From Saururus chinensis (Eukaryota; Streptophyta; Magnoliopsida; Piperales; Saururaceae), in assembly GCA_035235625.1 (NCBI GenBank), contig CP141147.1, forward strand, positions 1,464,001 through 1,528,000: a stretch of DNA of 64,000 bases, in the 5' to 3' direction. The position numbers were made by a program, and so were the translations under genes. The notes beneath the pieces were generated by a model. The model made no database searches, had not been told where the DNA came from, and was given only the letters and a program-made list of their open reading frames with translations. This document shows, one piece after another, positions 36,046 through 46,800 of the stretch (position 1 is its first letter; each line of letters begins with the position of its first letter).

Positions 36046-36684
36046 CTACTCTGCATCCCATAATTTGTACCCATAATTATCAGTTCCATAACCAATAAAA
36101 TAGCACTTGCTTGATTTAGAGTCAAGCTTTCCCATATTTTCTGGTTCCACATGTACATAACCTACACATCTAAACACCCGTAAGAAATCATATTTTACCT
36201 CCTTCCCTATCCATGCCTCATCGGGTAATCCACCATCTAGGGAGTAAGATGGGGATCGGTTGATCAAATATGTCGTTGTGTCTACGGCATAGGTCCAAAA
36301 TGATGTTGGCAGCCCCGCATGGAGTCTCATACTCCTAGCCTTCTCCAAGATCGTCCTATTTATTCGCTCTGCCACATCATTTTGTCTTGGCTGTCTTGGA
36401 GTTGTAAGAAGTCTCCTAATCCCATGTTTGTCACAATAGGATTGGAACTCCCTACTGCAGTATTCTCCTCCATTATTGGATTTCAAGCAATTTAACCTTA
36501 ATCCTGTCTCATTCTCAACAAGAGTTTTCCATTTGACAAGCAAGTCAAACACATCTGATTTATTATGACAATAATAAACCCATAGCATGCAAGATGCATC
36601 ATCAATAAAAGTCACAAAGTAAAGAGCACTGCTGAGGGATTGTACCTGAATCGGATCTGAGATGTCCGTGTGTATTAGCTCCAA
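36046..36684 (-). pseudogene. Copia integrase core
   Basis: A 212-codon minus-strand frame with HTDI, FIDDAS, LKSNNGGEY and NDVAERINRTILEKARSM. In active copia integrases the second catalytic Asp lies in 'SDNGGE'; here it is SNNGGE, so D is replaced by N and the D,D,E triad is broken. The C-terminal part runs into the usual GY.HV and KC.FIGY stretch. Confidence 0.9.
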
Positions 36685-36732
36685 ACGTTCTTATTTCCTT
36701 TCCTTAATGGCCTTTGTGAAGGTAACCTTTTT

Positions 36733-36930
36733 CTATTTTCCCATGATACATTCCTTGCAGAAATTTAGATTCACCTCCTTCAAGTCAGGAAGCTTCCCCT
36801 TGTTCATCAGAACTTGCATCCCCTTCTCACTCATATGGCCCAACCTTTTGTGCCACGTTACAGAGTCAACGACTGACGATGCCACTAACATAGTCTTTAT
36901 TTTTACATGAGAACAAATACAATCTCCCAA
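36733..36930 (-). pseudogene. Copia gag-pre-integrase zinc-binding (HHCC) domain
   Basis: The minus-strand frame shows WHKRLGHMSEKGM followed by FCKECIMGK, the HHCC zinc-binding module just upstream of the integrase core. It is in a different frame from the core, with a stop between. Confidence 0.85.
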
Positions 36931-37189
36931 CCTTTCCCCCCTTGGCTACTATAAGGGAGCTTAGCCCTGAGTCATGCAACATGTGTCACAGATAAACTTT
37001 GTATGTAGCCACTCTAGTCATAGCCAATTGACCAACAAATATCAAATTTTTCGTTAGACAAAGCACAAATCTAACATCTTTCAACACAAATATTGTGTCA
37101 TCCTCCTACAGCAAACTTGTATTCCCCTTACCGATCACATCACAAGTATTATTATTGCCAAGATGAACTTTTCCAAGATTTGCATCAAC

Positions 37190-37480
37190 ATAACATTCAA
37201 GTAACTCTTTATTGCTAGTAGCATGGAAGATGCATCAGAATCAATAATCCATGTATCAAGTCTATCTTCCATTGACAATATCATGAATTCAGAATCACCG
37301 GTAATGTTCACAGTATTTTAACCTCCCTTCTCATTTTTGGGCAAGGCTATGTAATCTCATTTCATATGGCCTGCCTAGCCACAAGTCCAACAAGTTCCAT
37401 CTCCCTTGCCATTGCGAGACTTGGAACAACCTCGCCGGGATTTTCCATGACCACCTTGCTTTCCCCGCTGTGATCGTTGA
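37190..37480 (-). pseudogene. Copia nucleocapsid zinc knuckle and protease, broken
   Basis: The minus strand has CWTCG-stop-AGHMK-stop-DY at about 37350-37400, a CCHC knuckle with two stop codons and the last Cys changed to Tyr. WIIDSDASS at about 37235 corresponds to the protease active site DSGAS with G changed to D. A basic GKSRRGCSKSR stretch lies between gag and the knuckle. Confidence 0.8.
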
Positions 37481-37530
37481 CCATGATCATCCATGGTCAA
37501 GGCAGAGCTAGTGAAAGAATCACCATCCTT

Positions 37531-38088
37531 TCATCGAATTTCCTCAGGCAACATTTGTGGAGCGGTATCACTCAATGTCAAATTTACATTGCCCTTTGAA
37601 TTGAACACAACTGTCTTAAAAATGCTCCAACTCTTAGGCAAAGATTTTAAGAGGGAAATGGCCTCTACATCCACCGAGAATTTTACACCCATTGCATCTA
37701 GCTGATTAGTGAGTTTATGAAATTCATTTAGATGATTAGCCATGCTATCATCTTCTGACATCTTCATATCCATAAAACTAGTAACTAGATGCACCTTTTG
37801 TGCCAAAGAACGTCCTGCGTACATCTCCTCCAACAGATCAAACAATTCCTTCGTCATTTTTGCCTTCAAGATATTTGAAGTAATTGACGCAGAAATTTCA
37901 AGACAAATAGCACCCAGAGCTTTCCGATACAGTAATCGCCAATCCTCCTCCATGGTGTCTTTGTCCTTCTCACCAGTCATCGGGTACCATAGGTCCTTCT
38001 GATAGAGGTAATCTTTAATTTGCATCCTCAAGAATGCATAATTCTCATCGTTGAACTTCTCGATTTTGTACTTGTTGTCGTCGGCCAT
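37531..38088 (-). pseudogene. Copia Gag (UBN2-type) N-terminal part
   Basis: A 185-codon minus-strand frame starts MADDNKYKIEKFNDENYAF, the typical start of plant copia Gag. It continues through an LFDLLEEMYAGRSLAQKVHL region and a SLLKSLPKSW motif typical of the retrotransposon Gag (UBN2) domain. The start codon lies 36 bp inside the right LTR edge, as expected. This frame is intact to the point where it leaves the Gag domain. Confidence 0.9.
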
Positions 38089-38101
38089 CTCTACCCCAAA
38101 C

Positions 38102-38123
38102 CAGTTGATCCTCAGCTACCACT
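38102..38123 (-). other. Copia primer-binding site region
   Basis: On the minus strand, TGGTAGCTGAGG begins two bases after the LTR end. It resembles the plant PBS TGGTATCAGAGC complementary to initiator tRNA-Met, with several changes. Confidence 0.55.
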
Positions 38124-38440
38124 TGTTGGGGAACAATGGCAATCCCAAAACCTAGCACAAGAATTCTCAAATGCAATAGAATGATCGTTGGGAGAGGCAG
38201 ACATGACACAACAAGCAAAACAAAGACAACGCAGAGAATTAACGTGGTTCAGTAATTTGCCTATGTCCACTACCCACACCCAGTCCACTAAATTCAGAGA
38301 ATATACAATGGAGAAGAAGAAAAATCCCATACAACACGCCCCTTTTCACCCTCTTTGCATATCATTCTCCATTCTCTGCTCTCTCTCTCTCTCTCTCTCA
38401 AGCACCTTGAATGATGTTCTGTTCGTCCAAGAGAATAAAA
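38124..38440 (-). repeat. 5' LTR of the copia element, truncated
   Basis: It starts TGTTGGGGAAC and aligns with the left LTR through GAATGATCGTTGGG, CCACACCCAGTCCAC and the CT run to GCACCTTGAATGATG. After about 38440 the similarity ends, and the terminal ATCTAACA is absent. Confidence 0.8.
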
Positions 38441-39509
38441 TACACAAGCGTGTCATATGTATTATTCAAATTTGAAGGTGCTATAACATCATTGTATCAT
38501 TAAGCTTAAAACACAACCTGGTAAGTCTTGATCCTTGCTCCATTCATTGTGTTATAGAAATTGCGGTGTGAAACATTTATGTTTGAGACAGAAGTGAAAC
38601 TCCTGTACTTTCCCAAGCTTCCAATGCTATAAAAGCAATCGCAAGAATTCAACGAGTGATAGCAATACTGGTAATCAAATTTAGATGCTATATTTTTTTA
38701 TTTGCTAATAAAAAATATTACCAATCAAACATGCAGCCATAAATAGGGACAAGCAGATGCTGCACTTTCCACGATACTAGAGGGGACCCACTAAATCAGA
38801 CTCGTAGTACTAGCTAGGAGTCATGAGTCACTTCTTGAAGATATATTTTATGGGCAATTCTTTAAAGAATGATGAATACATTTGTAAATGTTGTATTAAA
38901 GCCAAGCCAACAAAAACAGAAGTTAAATTTAGTCATTGAAAAAGTTCATATTATAGTCATTCTGTTTGTTCCTTCTTACCTTTGCTTAATAAAATTTTCA
39001 ATTATAAAAAAAAAACTTAGTTATTTATGTTCAAAATTCATAAAACGCATCTAAAGCATTCCGTACTATATACTTCGTAATCTAGATGCGCCGACAGCAT
39101 ACTGACAGGACTCATATGCATTACTGTCCGATAGATATATATTTATATCACCTAGATAATAAACAAGACATTTGTACTCACAACTAACTACGAAACCAGG
39201 CTTACTTATTTTAGTCATTAACAAAATTCCCCACACACTTGAAGGTATAAATAATCTATTTTTTATTAAAGATATGTGTGAAATTATTAGAAACCATGTT
39301 ACCTCAAAAGCAAAAGTTATGTACATCAAGCCCAAATTAGCTAATTCAGTCTTGGCCAAATTGGTTAGATCTCTCCCAGTCGTAGGAAAGGTCCTATGGA
39401 GAGAGAGAGAGGTCACAAGCAATATTAAAATATTCAAAGTGCTTGATCGTGACATAATATGCAAGTGCAGGGCAGGGATCAAGGAATGAATGGCATGATC
39501 ATTTTCGCT
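38441..39509. other. No gene recognised
   Basis: AT-rich sequence. Overlapping frames on both strands at 39066-39489 (about 105 and 138 codons) lack any recognised domain. The minus-strand one lies downstream of the polygalacturonase fragment and could overlap its lost 3' exons, but I see no family motif. Confidence 0.35.
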
Positions 39510-39965
39510 GGAGCATACTCATAGACTACCTCATTCGTATCTTATGCCATGGCCAGGCCCGCAACCAATATTAGTGATGTTAACATTGTAGGTATTGTTA
39601 AGAACGCTGATGCAATCATCTCCTGTTACATAAAGATCAAAAGCTCACTTAAAATTCCGGGAAAATAAGCTTAGAAATTTCACAGTTCTATATGGTGGAA
39701 GTTAATATCAATACCACATGCAATTACAGAATGTTTAACAACGACGCCATTTGAGTTTCCGATGTTGATGCCATCCGTATTTCGGGTGTTGCCTGCCAGG
39801 TGCAGAAATGGTGATGTCAGAGATTAACACATTGATACAGCCATTTATAACTACGTGGTTTCTTGTGAATCGGTCGCACATTTGGATACTTAGTGCCTTC
39901 ATCACCCGACAAAATTAAAGATTAAAAATTTTTTTTGATCACGAGGGGCTATGATATTACCCAAG
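39510..39965 (-). pseudogene. Polygalacturonase (GH28) pseudogene fragment
   Basis: The minus strand carries pieces of a plant pectin-degrading polygalacturonase. An IIAPRD piece lies near 39940. RNHVVINGCINVLISDITI then SAPG reads up to about 39805. NTDGI lies at about 39785, the family's first catalytic motif. An intron starting GTATTG follows. A second exon begins GDDCIS at about 39625 and runs NVNITNIGCGPGHGI to about 39545. NTDGI, GDDC and GPGHGI are the GH28 catalytic and binding boxes. A frameshift separates SAPG from NTDGI, and stops follow HGI where the 'SIGSLG' box should be. The RIK box and the termini are not seen. Confidence 0.8.
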
Positions 39966-40722
39966 ACCTAGAGAATATTAACATAAGAGAAAAAATATAT
40001 AAGGGAAGCCATTAAAGTAAAATGTTTTGCTGAAGAAAATGGGAATATATAATAAACGTTTGACCAAAAATTATAGTTCGTGAGGTACGTAGCTTAGCAC
40101 ATGAGCACATTTTTTTATCAGGTAAGTACATGAGCACTTCATGGGCATTTGGCAGATCAAGATGGATATAAGGTCTATTTTTTTAGATAATGTCATGCAA
40201 ACGATGGTTTCTTTAGTATTTGAAGAAAGGGAAAGGTACTCTACGTCTCTACAGCCCGTTGTATAGAGCCTTTTCTACTCTAGTGTTGTGGTCACACGAC
40301 ACTAGAAATAGAAACAAATTACAGACCGAAGATTCACTAGGTGGGGTGGAGTGAGATTACAACTCTATACACCCTTGATACATTGAAGGGATTGCATTTT
40401 GAATAGATTGCGTCTATTTCCCCCTAAAAAATAATGAGCTCCCCCACCATAGAAAAATAATTGGCATTTTTTACCAGCATAGTACCCCCCACACTCGCAT
40501 ATAATTTTACCCATGCCCACCCCAACACCCCTTCTCTCAAGGTGTCTAGTAGCGGGTGGTACTCTCCATCAAATAAAACTGATTTGGAAGGAGACCTTAG
40601 GTCCCCGTCAAATTATACATATTGTAGTGGAGACCACCTCCTACCAGAAGTTTTCTAAATGTTTTTTAAACTTTTGGAGGTTTTGTGGCCCATGGGGGAG
40701 GGGTTACCCCTCGTTAAACTAC
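39966..40722. other. No gene recognised
   Basis: AT-rich to mixed sequence between the polygalacturonase fragment and the caulimovirid-like copy. Short frames at 40461-40776 have no recognisable domain. Confidence 0.4.
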
Positions 40723-41033
40723 ATTACACCTAAAACAAGTAATTTCTTTAGATTTTTATTTCTTATTTCTTTTTAAAGATCTAGATTTATATTTCTGTTT
40801 AGGATTTTTAAAAGATGATTTCTTATTCTTTCTTTGCGGATAGGAACGACCAATATTATAACCAAATTGCTCACAGAATTGTCTTATTGCTTGTTTTCAT
40901 GTAATGTTTGGTTTTTAAGCTGATTTTTTAAATTAATATCATTACGCAGAGATAATCATTCTGCAATACATTTACTGATGAGTTCTCCATAAGTATAATT
41001 ATCATAAATAATATATTGAGATCCTAATTTATC

Positions 41034-41324
41034 TCAAAGTCTAGTTTTGACTTTTTCAGCAAACATAATTGGAAGTCCAAAAATAAACTTCCCTTTCCAG
41101 AATTGACTATTCCCATCATCAAGATGCATAACTTTAGAAAGAAAGACATCTTTATACCACCTTAAGTAAGTTAAGGTGGGATATTTAAGGTTCATATGTA
41201 ATTTTTTATTTCTATCATGATTGACAGAAGTATTTCCCACAAAATGTTTTAATATATTTTGAATTAAAGTATATATAGAATCATCAATTTTAGTTTGAAA
41301 ATAAAGGTTTTGTCTTTTTTTCAT
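41034..41324 (-). pseudogene. Coat-protein-like segment, copy 1
   Basis: A 96-codon frame with a YFQTKIDDSIYTL start, LRWYKDVFLSKVM and FWKGKFIFGLPIMFAEKV. This is the recognisable capsid stretch of petuvirus- and florendovirus-like polyproteins. It is nearly the same as 46510-46800 in copy 2. Flanking sequence is out of frame. Confidence 0.7.
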
Positions 41325-41534
41325 CTGTGGTAGTATTGGTAATAATTCTTTTAGAATTAAGAATTTCTTCTTTTTGTTTATTGGTTAGGATATGATCCCA
41401 TTAGCCTTTTAATTGGCCTGTAAATCCAGGATTTATAAACAAAGTTACTTGTTTATCCATATTTTTGCTACTAAAAGTTGTATACATTAACATTCTGTGA
41501 AGGAGAATAGAAATTAAGTATTCAGACAAACCAT

Positions 41535-41870
41535 CTATATTCCATTCATAAATGCTACTAGGATCAAAAACTGCATAAGTAACATTTCGGTCTTCTTAAT
41601 AAAGAATGTCAATAGGTGAAGGATGAGGGTAATAGGTCCTAGTTGGAGTTGTCGGGGTAATTTTGTTTTCCCGTTAAAATTAAGATCATTAATTGTTTCT
41701 CTTTCAGAGTTTAACAATGGTTTTTGATGAGATAACATCACAATATTCTTATTAGCTTTAGTAATATTAATATTTATTAATTTGACAGTGAGTTGTTTAA
41801 GAAACTCATTATCACAAGGTTGAGCTTTTTCAAGTTTGAAATCAGGAATTGCTATGGGAGGTTTTATCAA
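41535..41870 (-). pseudogene. Linker segment between movement and coat domains, copy 1
   Basis: The frame matches the C-terminal part of the longer open frame at 52272-53451 in copy 2. Its sequence is low-complexity and poorly conserved, as is usual for this linker. It includes the empty site of E5 (GGATCAAAAACTGC at about 41568). Confidence 0.65.
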
Positions 41871-42456
41871 TATCTCAAACTAGAAGAACTAGGTTCAGAT
41901 ATTGAGTTATAGGAAGATTTTCCTATCTGGTCTTCAATTCTGATTAATTGATTATTAATAGTTTACAAATTTAGATTTGTATTAATAATTTGTTTTAAAA
42001 TAGCTTGATATAAAGGATTTGTATTATCTCCCGTAATTTGGGAAAAATGAGTAGTTTCCAATTTTTGGTTATTATTATTTATCTGTAAAGGGCTAGAAGA
42101 AGGATGAATAGATCGTAAATTCTTTTATTTTTTAGTAGTCCAATTTTTATAATGATCCATTATAACCATCATATTTTTGTTGTTATAAGGACTATAAGCC
42201 TCAAACCATTTATTAAAATAGATAATAATTCTATTATCATATAAGAATTTGTAATACATTTCTTTATACTCCATAATTTGAGTTTTCATAAAGGTCATGA
42301 AATACTAATCCCTAAAATTTTTGTTTTTAGGTAAATAAAATTCTTCATTGATTCTATTTTTATCAACATAGAATTCGGATTGAACTTTAGATATTTGAAA
42401 CTCCATTTATGTCGGAGTAGGGGAAGAATTCTTCTTATAGATTCCATGTGGAATAT

Positions 42457-43035
42457 TTAGATTAGAAGTACGGACTTCTTCAACTTCATAAGGAGATAAT
42501 TTATCAATTGAAATTCTTTCAGAGATAGATTTCTAAAAGAAGTACTTCCTCTATCAGAATAATTTGTAATATTAAGTTTTGTACTTCTAATATTAGAAAA
42601 TCTTATCTCAACATCTCCATCTGGAGTTTGAACAATTTGATCCAGGTCCCTATTTATTAGGGGTTGTTGAGGAATAGCACTTTGCAAATTCCACCTTTCT
42701 TGAAATTGAATTTCATTCCAATTAATTAATTTTCTAACTCCAACATTGAATCTTTTAAGATTTGTTTCAATTAAGTTAGTTTTACCTTTAGTGCTTATAA
42801 GTCTTATATTAGGAGTTAAGGTATTCATAACCTTATAATAAATATGATAAGCAACATTTATATGCTCATATCCTTGTTTAAAATCATGACCCATATATTC
42901 TAAATCTAACGTAACAACATCTAAAATATTATTATCAGATAAGGATAAGCATAAATTAGGAAAACAGTCAAAATAAACTCGATCATTAGATAAGGTAGTT
43001 TTAATAACACCTATAAGAGATTGCTGGAAATTCAA
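42457..43035 (-). pseudogene. Movement-protein-like domain, copy 1
   Basis: A 192-codon frame resembles the cell-to-cell movement protein of Caulimoviridae, a 30K-superfamily protein that lets virus pass through plasmodesmata. Its landmarks are a long hydrophobic/Asp stretch around 'DVVTLDLEYMG' and a LINWNEIQF box. A DGDVEIRFSNIRSTK segment follows. A frameshift near its end breaks the connection to the linker. The matching copy 2 frame is more open here. Confidence 0.75.
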
Positions 43036-43175
43036 GCATCTAGCATCATGTAAACATAAGATAAAGCAAGTATTTAAACCTTCTAAAGTTAAAGGATTAA
43101 AGCAACCTAAATTAGGCCAATATGCAAATATTTATATTTATCCATATAATGAGAAAGATCTTGCTCCTTTTAGAG

Positions 43176-43523
43176 CTAGATAGTCTTATTACTATCATTA
43201 ATGGGAATTGTCTTTTCAGTAGTCTTTACCGAAACACTAGTTTTTAGATAAAAGGTTCCAATATTATAAACCTTTTTAGGCTCTACCTCAGGTAGATGCC
43301 AATTTCTTAAATGATTCTCTATGTTGGAAAATTTTTTAACTTTAGAATTCTTAATAAATTTTTCTTGTCTATAAAATAGTTTGGAAAACATCGATGATGA
43401 GTTGGAAGTGCTCACATCTATCCAAAAAATAAAATCAAGTCCATAGGGAAAATAAGAAATAAAATCAAGGGGAAAACAAAAGAAACGCTTGTTATCAAAA
43501 GCAAAGAGGTAAATAAAAAACAC
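43176..43523 (-). pseudogene. N-terminal region of the caulimovirid-like frame, copy 1
   Basis: A 115-codon frame, rich in Phe/Lys/Ser, aligned with 57643-57838 of copy 2. Homology between the copies stops exactly at 43525, where the perfect inverted repeat starts. Confidence 0.6.
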
Positions 43524-43525
43524 AT

Positions 43526-43630
43526 AATTCTTTGATGAAGACTATGAAAGTGACAACAACCTTGACTCAATATTGTGTCCTTCTATTGAGTCAAGGTTGT
43601 TGTCACTTTCATAGTCTTCATCAAAGAATT
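43526..43630. repeat. Perfect 47-bp inverted repeat with an 11-base loop
   Basis: Arm 43526-43572 is the exact reverse complement of arm 43584-43630; the loop is 43573-43583. The right arm is in-frame with the upstream coding sequence on the minus strand (FFDEDYESDNNLDSI), so the left arm is an inverted copy of that coding stretch. It lies exactly between copy 2 and copy 1. Confidence 0.95.
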
Positions 43631-45075
43631 CAGGTGGATGAGTAATTTCATGTCATATGTTAGATCATTGATCTCCTTGATATTCTAGGGCATCTAGGTA
43701 GAGATTTCTAGTATTTTTTGTCATAAGGATTTTTCCTTTGTCTATTCTTGCTCAAACACCACAGATAAGGGTGCTGTCATATTACTGCACTGAATTATTG
43801 TCATTTGGGTCTGGAATGTTGTTATAAAGCTTTGGACTCTTCTATTGTGTTGTAGTTTTCTTTTGATTTCTAACAAACCAAAAAGATTTGGCTTCATTTA
43901 TTGTCTCATTTTTTATGATAAGTCCCCCTTTTTTCCTGCTCCTCAATATCCATAATTGTTAATTCATCATCATAGCCCCAATAGTTGTTCATGAGTGTTT
44001 GGTCCATATTACTTATTTTAGCTTTAAATAGTTGTAGTAGATGAAATGGAGGGTAACATTCTCCGTCCTCCCATTCTGGTGAAGCCATTGTAACGTTGAT
44101 AACAATATTGGGTTCAATCAGACAAATCTTTTTGTCTCTTGCATAATAATAGGAGAAAATTTTCTCAACTTCCAAGCATTCTAGATATATAATTTCTTAA
44201 TAAAGCCCTATTTAAAGAGTTTAATAAGTTTTTCTTGATCTTTATTTTCGGGCTTATTTATGATCAGTTGAGGAACTGGTGAAGTAATCCCTTTGACTAT
44301 TTGATAGTCTTGTTTATCAAGGTAATAACCATCCAAACATCAAAGAGGGCTGCTTCCACTCTTGTTGAGACGTAGGTTCTATATTTTGAATTTCATTAAT
44401 AAGCCCAAAAGGTAATTTAGTTGCCCAAATCCATTCAGTATAAATAGTTCTTGAAATCTTTAAGGATATTTTACATGAAGTAACAATATCCTTCATTTTT
44501 TAAGCAATAAATTTTGCTTTTCCTTTGGAACAGTTGAAAAAACATTTGAAACCATTTGCAAATATTCCAAAATGGAATCATTTGATTGATTTTTAAAATC
44601 ATTTAATAAGTTGTCTAGTAAGATTTTTAGAAAATAGATAGCTTATAGTTCATCTTAAAACAATTTTTTGGATTACAAATGATCCCATTTTTGTTGTTTT
44701 TCCAAACAACTTGGCTTTTTGGCAAAGCCACAGCCATCCTCGGATTTGATATGTCTTTACCTGTAGCAGGACACTTGGGACTAGCTTAATATTCTTGAGG
44801 ATCCAAATCCTTGTGGTTTTTATAGAGTTTTCCCACACTATCTGTGTCATATCGACAACTCCACATAATTGCATTATTGTCCTTCTTGAAGAAAGAATAT
44901 TCTATTTGAAATCATGATAGATTTCAATTTCTTAAGTTGTCAATGGATATTTCCCTTTTGATGAGGATGAAACTTCGGCAAGTTTCTAATTCATCTCTTT
45001 GTCCATATTTCTGATAAGAAAATCAAATACAGAGTCAGCAACATTATTGGAGTCATAATTAAATTGAGGGGATTT
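43573..45075 (-). pseudogene. Degenerate frame downstream of the protease, family not recognised
   Basis: Minus-strand reading from 45075 gives a decayed protein of roughly 450-500 residues. Readable stretches include MQLCGVVDMTQIVWENS (44874 down), TEWIWATKLPFGLINEI, VKGITSPVPQLIINKPE, YYYARDKKICLIEPNIVINV and ASPEWEDGECYPPFHLL (44175-43906), and FFDEDYESDNNLDSIEGH at the end. At least eight stops and three frameshifts are present. In this position other caulimovirids have reverse transcriptase and RNase H, but I find neither YxDD nor the other polymerase boxes in any minus frame. I do not recognise the protein. Confidence 0.55.
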
Positions 45076-45603
45076 ACCTCTTTCCATCAAATATCAAACT
45101 TTCTTTGACTTGGTCTATAAGACCTATCACGGGTTGTGAAACAAAAGGAAACATTATTTCTTTACCATTGATTATGGTTTTAACACCTACATAATCAATT
45201 TCAATGGGTTGAATCATATTTTGGAAGGGAGTTCCTAATATCATATATTGTGTTAGGTTTTTAATTAAAACAAAATTTACTGGAATACATATTTCATTAT
45301 TACTAATATAAGACTTTAATAATTTATGATCTATTAATATTATACTACCATCAGTAGTATTAAAAGATTGATCAATTTTTTCAAAATATTTAATAGGAAT
45401 TAATCCTTCATTAATGCAATAATATCAGCACCTGAATCTATCATAGTAATAGTTTCAATATTAAAGTTTTTATTTATTACTAGTTTGATATTAATAACCC
45501 ATTTTTTATAAGTAAGATTATTAATAATTTGTAAATAATCATTTACTTCTTTATTATTCTCTTGATGAATTTCATCACATTCTTTCTGTATTAAGAATAA
45601 CAT
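45076..45603 (-). pseudogene. Retroviral-type aspartic protease, copy 2
   Basis: The minus strand carries MIDSGADI with the catalytic Asp at about 45445. A one-base deletion near 45410 shifts the frame, after which it continues open to a stop at 45076. ILGTPFQNMI near 45235 is the conserved flap/ILGTPF box of pararetroviral proteases, and LIPIKYF precedes it. The protease cuts the polyprotein in this family. It is broken by the single frameshift. Confidence 0.75.
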
Positions 45604-45604
45604 T

Positions 45605-45829
45605 TTAAGAGTTTTCTAGATTTGTAACTCTAAGTTTTAGAATTTTTATTTCTTCTTGAAGTTTAAAAATTTCTTCTTTTAAGTCTCCTTTGTAAATTTC
45701 ATTTCCTTTTCTAGGTTCTTTCATTCTATTGTATACCTCTGATAAGGTATAGGGAACTATAGGTTCATAATTTATTTGTGATTTATTTGGTATATTTGAG
45801 AAATTCTCCATATATTTTTCAATAGTCAT
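45605..45829 (-). pseudogene. Coiled-coil segment between zinc knuckle and protease
   Basis: A 74-codon frame ending in a heptad-like stretch EEIFKLQEEIKILKLRVTNL, predicted coiled coil. Such a segment is common between nucleocapsid and protease in petuvirus-like polyproteins. A stop at 45604 separates it from the protease frame. Confidence 0.6.
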
Positions 45830-46110
45830 TCTTCTAGATTGAGGATCTTGGATTTGATCTATAAGATCTAATATAAAAGACTGATTAGCAACTAATACAT
45901 TTAAGCTTAAACCATTGATATTTAAAATATCAAAGAAATAATCATGTGTTCCTGTTGAACAACATTCTCCATTATTTTCTTCTATATAAGAATCTGAAGA
46001 GGATGGAATATCATCAATTTGAAGAATATTCTCTTATGAAGAAATAGAACTATTTTCTTCATTATCTTCTATTAGAAGATTATATAATATTTCTACCAAA
46101 TCATCATCTT

Positions 46111-46350
46111 CTAGAATTTTATTGATCTTTTCTTTAATTTCTCTAGATTATGGATTTTTGCATCTATTAGCATAATGTCCCTTTTGATTACACCTAAAAC
46201 AAGTAATTTCTTTAGATTTTTATTTCTTATTTCTTCTTTAAAATTTCTTTTTAGATCTAGATTTATATTTTTGTTTAGGATTTTTAAAAGATGATTTCTT
46301 ATTCTTTCTTTGCGGATAGGAACGACCAATATTATAACCAAATTGCTCAC
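46111..46350 (-). pseudogene. Basic region and CCHC zinc knuckle, copy 2
   Basis: Lys/Arg-rich frame on the minus strand, followed in another frame by a C-x2-C-x4-H-x4-C nucleic-acid-binding knuckle at about 46159-46203. A shift near 46210 separates the two. The knuckle's first two Cys are the last part shared with copy 1. Confidence 0.7.
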
Positions 46351-46509
46351 AGAATTGTCTTATTGCTTATTTTCATGTAATGTTTGGTTTTTAAGCTGAT
46401 TTTTTAAATTAATATCATTACACAGAGATAATCCTTTTGCAATACATTCACTGATGAGTTCTCCATAAGTATAATTATCATAAATAATATATTAAGATCC
46501 TAATTTATC

Positions 46510-46800
46510 TCAAAGTCTAGTTCTGACTTTTTCAGCAAACATAATTGGAAGTCCAAAAATAAACTTCCCTTTCCATAATTGACTATTCCCATCATCAAGA
46601 TGCATAACTTTAGAAAGAAAGACATCTTTATACCACCTTAAGTGAGTTAAGGTGGGCCATTTAAGGTTCATATGTAATTCTTTATTTCTATCATGATTGA
46701 CAGAAGTATTTCCCACAAAATGTTTTAATATATTTTGAATTAAAGTATATATAGAATCATCAATTTTAGTTTGAAAATAAAGCTTTTGTCTTTTTTTCAT
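46510..46800 (-). pseudogene. Coat-protein-like segment, copy 2
   Basis: A 96-codon frame, nearly the same as 41034-41324: LRWYKDVFLSKVM and FIFGLPIMFAEKV are readable. It continues rightward, with stops, to the E5 insertion at 47041. Confidence 0.7.

Larger units (their letters stand above)
33655..38440 (-). mobile_element. Decayed Ty1/copia retrotransposon, minus strand
   Basis: Reading on the minus strand the order is 5' LTR (right), primer-binding site, gag, protease, integrase, reverse transcriptase, RNase H, polypurine tract and 3' LTR (left), the gene order of the copia superfamily. The LTRs align from TGTT at their left edges (33655 and 38124) through a CT microsatellite. The right copy loses similarity at about 38440, so the outer ~150 bp of that LTR is missing. 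Stops, frameshifts and catalytic changes in protease, integrase and reverse transcriptase show that it is inactive. Confidence 0.9.
40723..43525 (-). mobile_element. Endogenous caulimovirid-like copy 1, truncated
   Basis: On the minus strand this copy runs from an N-terminal region (43523) through a movement-protein-like domain and coat-like domain. It stops abruptly inside the zinc knuckle at 40723, at the base corresponding to 46187 in copy 2. The whole length aligns with copy 2 (57838 down to 46187) once the two CACTA insertions are removed. Many frameshifts and stops break the frame. The copy has no insertions, so it preserves both empty target sites (near 41573 and 43010). Confidence 0.8.
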
